From positions 202,834 through 266,833 of the forward strand of contig NZ_JACSQC010000002.1 in NCBI RefSeq assembly GCF_014836875.1: DNA of 64,000 nt. Direction: 5' to 3'. The notes below the pieces were generated by a model. That model ran no database searches. It saw nothing but the letters and a program-made list of their open reading frames with translations, and was not told the DNA's origin. The position numbers and the translations under genes are program-made. Positions 62,696 through 64,000 of the stretch are shown here, one piece after another (the first letter of the stretch is position 1; the number at the start of each line of letters is the position of its first letter). This stretch comes from Arthrobacter pullicola. Lineage in GTDB: Bacteria > Actinomycetota > Actinomycetes > Actinomycetales > Micrococcaceae.

Positions 62696-64000
62696 ATGGA
62701 TATGCGCGAACAAATACTCATACTTCGCCGAAATTGGATGCTCATAGTCTCATTTGCACTCATCGGCATAATTATTGCCGCGGGGGCATCAGTCCTGATG
62801 CCAAAAACCTATACCGCCACCAGCAGTCTCTTTGTTTCCACCCAGAATGTCGAAACCTCCGCTGAACTCCAGCAGGGCAGTGTGTTCGCGCTTGCACGTG
62901 TCCAGTCCTATGTGGGTCTGGCCCGCAAACCCCAGGTCCTGGACCCGGTGATCGCAGATCTGGATCTGGACATGTCGGCCCAGGAGCTGGCGAAGAGCGT
63001 CCAGGCGTCCACCTCCCGCAACACCGTCCTCATCGACATCACCGCCACGGACTCCTCGCCCGAGATGGCAGCGGACATCGCCAACGGGGTGTCCGCCAGC
63101 CTGATCGCCTCGGTCGCGGATCTTGAGCGGCCCACCAACGGACTGCCGTCGCCGGTGCGCCTGACATCGGTGGACGCAGCTCAGCCGCCGTCCGGCGCCT
63201 CCAGCCCCAACACTGTGCTCAATCTGATACTCGGTTTCCTGTACGGGCTGGTCGCTGGACTGATCGTGGCCGTGCTGCGGCATGTCCTGGACCGGCATGT
63301 CCGCAGCGAGGCGGACCTGCGCCGGTCCACGAGCCTGCCGCTGCTGGGTGGAATCACCGAGACGCAGGTTCCGCGGAATTCCCCCGCCCCTGCCGTACTG
63401 TCCGGCTCCGGCACGGACTCCTTCCGCCGGCTGCGGACCAACCTTGAGTTCGCTGCCCTCGGCCGGCAGATGCGGTCATTGGTCATCACCTCCTCGCAGC
63501 CGGGCGAAGGCAAGAGCACGGTGGCGCTCAATCTGGCGTTGAGCATCGCCCACAGCGGCCAGAAAGTCATGCTGGTCGACGCCGACCTGCGGCTGCCGTC
63601 GGTTGCCGATGCCACCGGCCTGGAGGGCAGCGTGGGGCTGACCACCGTCCTGATCGGGCGCCTCACGTTAGCGGAAGCAACCCAGCACTGGGGATCGGCC
63701 GGACTATCGGTCCTGACCTCGGGGCCGCTGCCGCCGAATCCCACCGAATTGCTGGGGTCCCGGGCCATGGAGGAACTGGTCCAGAAACTCGAATCCGACT
63801 ACGACGTTATTATTTTCGATGCTCCGCCGGTCCTCCCGGTTGCCGACGCCGCCATCCTGACCCGCCATGCGGACAGTGTGCTGCTCGTGGTCGGTGCCAC
63901 ACACGTCAGCCAGCACAACCTGTCCAAATCCGTGGAGCAGCTGACCCTGGCAAAGGCGAACGTGGTGGGTGTTGTGCTCAACCGGATTCCGCGCAGCGGC
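62696..64000 (+). CDS. Wzz/BY-kinase: polysaccharide chain-length regulator with tyrosine autokinase (cut by right edge)
   Basis: 435 residues visible, frame open to the window end. Start ATG at 62696 with GGAAGGGG upstream. Wzz-type N-terminus: first helix about 17-39, periplasmic region (YTATSSLFVSTQNVETSAELQQG), second helix (about 180-200, LGFLYGLVAGLIVAVL). Cytoplasmic kinase: Walker A in ITSSQPGEGKSTVALNLA (near residue 268), Walker A' VMLVDADLRLPS, Walker B VIIFDAPPVLPVAD. The Tyr cluster would be past the edge. Single fused protein as in proteobacterial Wzc. Regulates capsule or EPS length. Its phosphatase is likely the LMW-PTP at 52.4 kb. Confidence 0.93.
   Translation, partial: MDMREQILILRRNWMLIVSFALIGIIIAAGASVLMPKTYTATSSLFVSTQNVETSAELQQGSVFALARVQSYVGLARKPQVLDPVIADLDLDMSAQELAKSVQASTSRNTVLIDITATDSSPEMAADIANGVSASLIASVADLERPTNGLPSPVRLTSVDAAQPPSGASSPNTVLNLILGFLYGLVAGLIVAVLRHVLDRHVRSEADLRRSTSLPLLGGITETQVPRNSPAPAVLSGSGTDSFRRLRTNLEFAALGRQMRSLVITSSQPGEGKSTVALNLALSIAHSGQKVMLVDADLRLPSVADATGLEGSVGLTTVLIGRLTLAEATQHWGSAGLSVLTSGPLPPNPTELLGSRAMEELVQKLESDYDVIIFDAPPVLPVADAAILTRHADSVLLVVGATHVSQHNLSKSVEQLTLAKANVVGVVLNRIPRSG

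Noticed and set aside
1-64000. tRNA, rRNA, transposon or prophage genes
   Set aside because: Scanned for by eye; none with supporting motifs was found.

Overview
The window is high-GC DNA with actinobacterial gene families throughout: an AccA3/AccD/AccE acyl-CoA carboxylase with BirA and Maf, an LpdA-type quinone reductase, a SCO4848-family protein, SufU/SufS and an NhaA of actinobacterial type. GTG starts are frequent, and several genes appear to be leaderless. Gene content and style fit the Micrococcaceae, and I would guess Arthrobacter or a close relative. No rRNA, tRNA, CRISPR array, transposase or prophage was recognised.

Region by region. Positions 1-9.6 kb (minus strand) hold an operon with a 2050-residue Ig-like/FN3 surface protein, a MoxR ATPase, a DUF58 protein and a TgpA-type transglutaminase cut by the window edge. 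Positions 9.6-10.7 kb are a repeat-rich stretch: decayed copies of the 3' end of the neighbouring cyclase gene, a 69-bp direct repeat and an array of short degenerate repeats around a small membrane-protein gene. Positions 10.7-31.4 kb are metabolic core: a class III cyclase, a PH-domain protein, BirA, an SDR, the split acyl-CoA carboxylase (AccD-AccE at 14.6-16.5 kb, AccA3-like at 21.6-23.4 kb), a DUF885 peptidase-like protein, a cation symporter, Maf, an MHS-type transporter, LpdA, purine nucleoside phosphorylase, a phosphosugar mutase, and a GGDEF-EAL protein coupled to a small STAS-like protein.

Positions 31.4-33.1 kb are lower in GC. They hold a TPR-only cytosolic protein divergently paired with a 46-codon gene for a Sec-secreted mini-peptide that has its own ribosome site and terminator. 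This looks like a receptor/peptide communication cassette and is the best candidate for an undescribed system. Positions 33.2-43.4 kb carry deoC, mfd, a secreted M28 peptidase, a degenerate SOD-like lipoprotein, DUF2505 and SCO4848 proteins and NhaA. Positions 43.3-47.2 kb (minus strand) are a tightly packed operon: two proteins with SipW-type signal peptides, a SipW-type signal peptidase and two anchored or secreted partner proteins. This is probably a surface-fibre or matrix module.

Positions 47.5-54.8 kb carry a succinate-semialdehyde dehydrogenase, a degenerate HPt protein beside a divergent response regulator/histidine kinase pair, a low-molecular-weight tyrosine phosphatase and SufU-SufS. 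From 55.1 kb to the end the window enters an envelope-polysaccharide region: two paralogous giant secreted propeller-FN3-LamG proteins flank a VanZ protein and a TagD-like cytidylyltransferase, followed by a lipoprotein and a Wzz/BY-kinase chain-length regulator cut by the right edge. The LMW phosphatase nearby would be the natural partner of that kinase.
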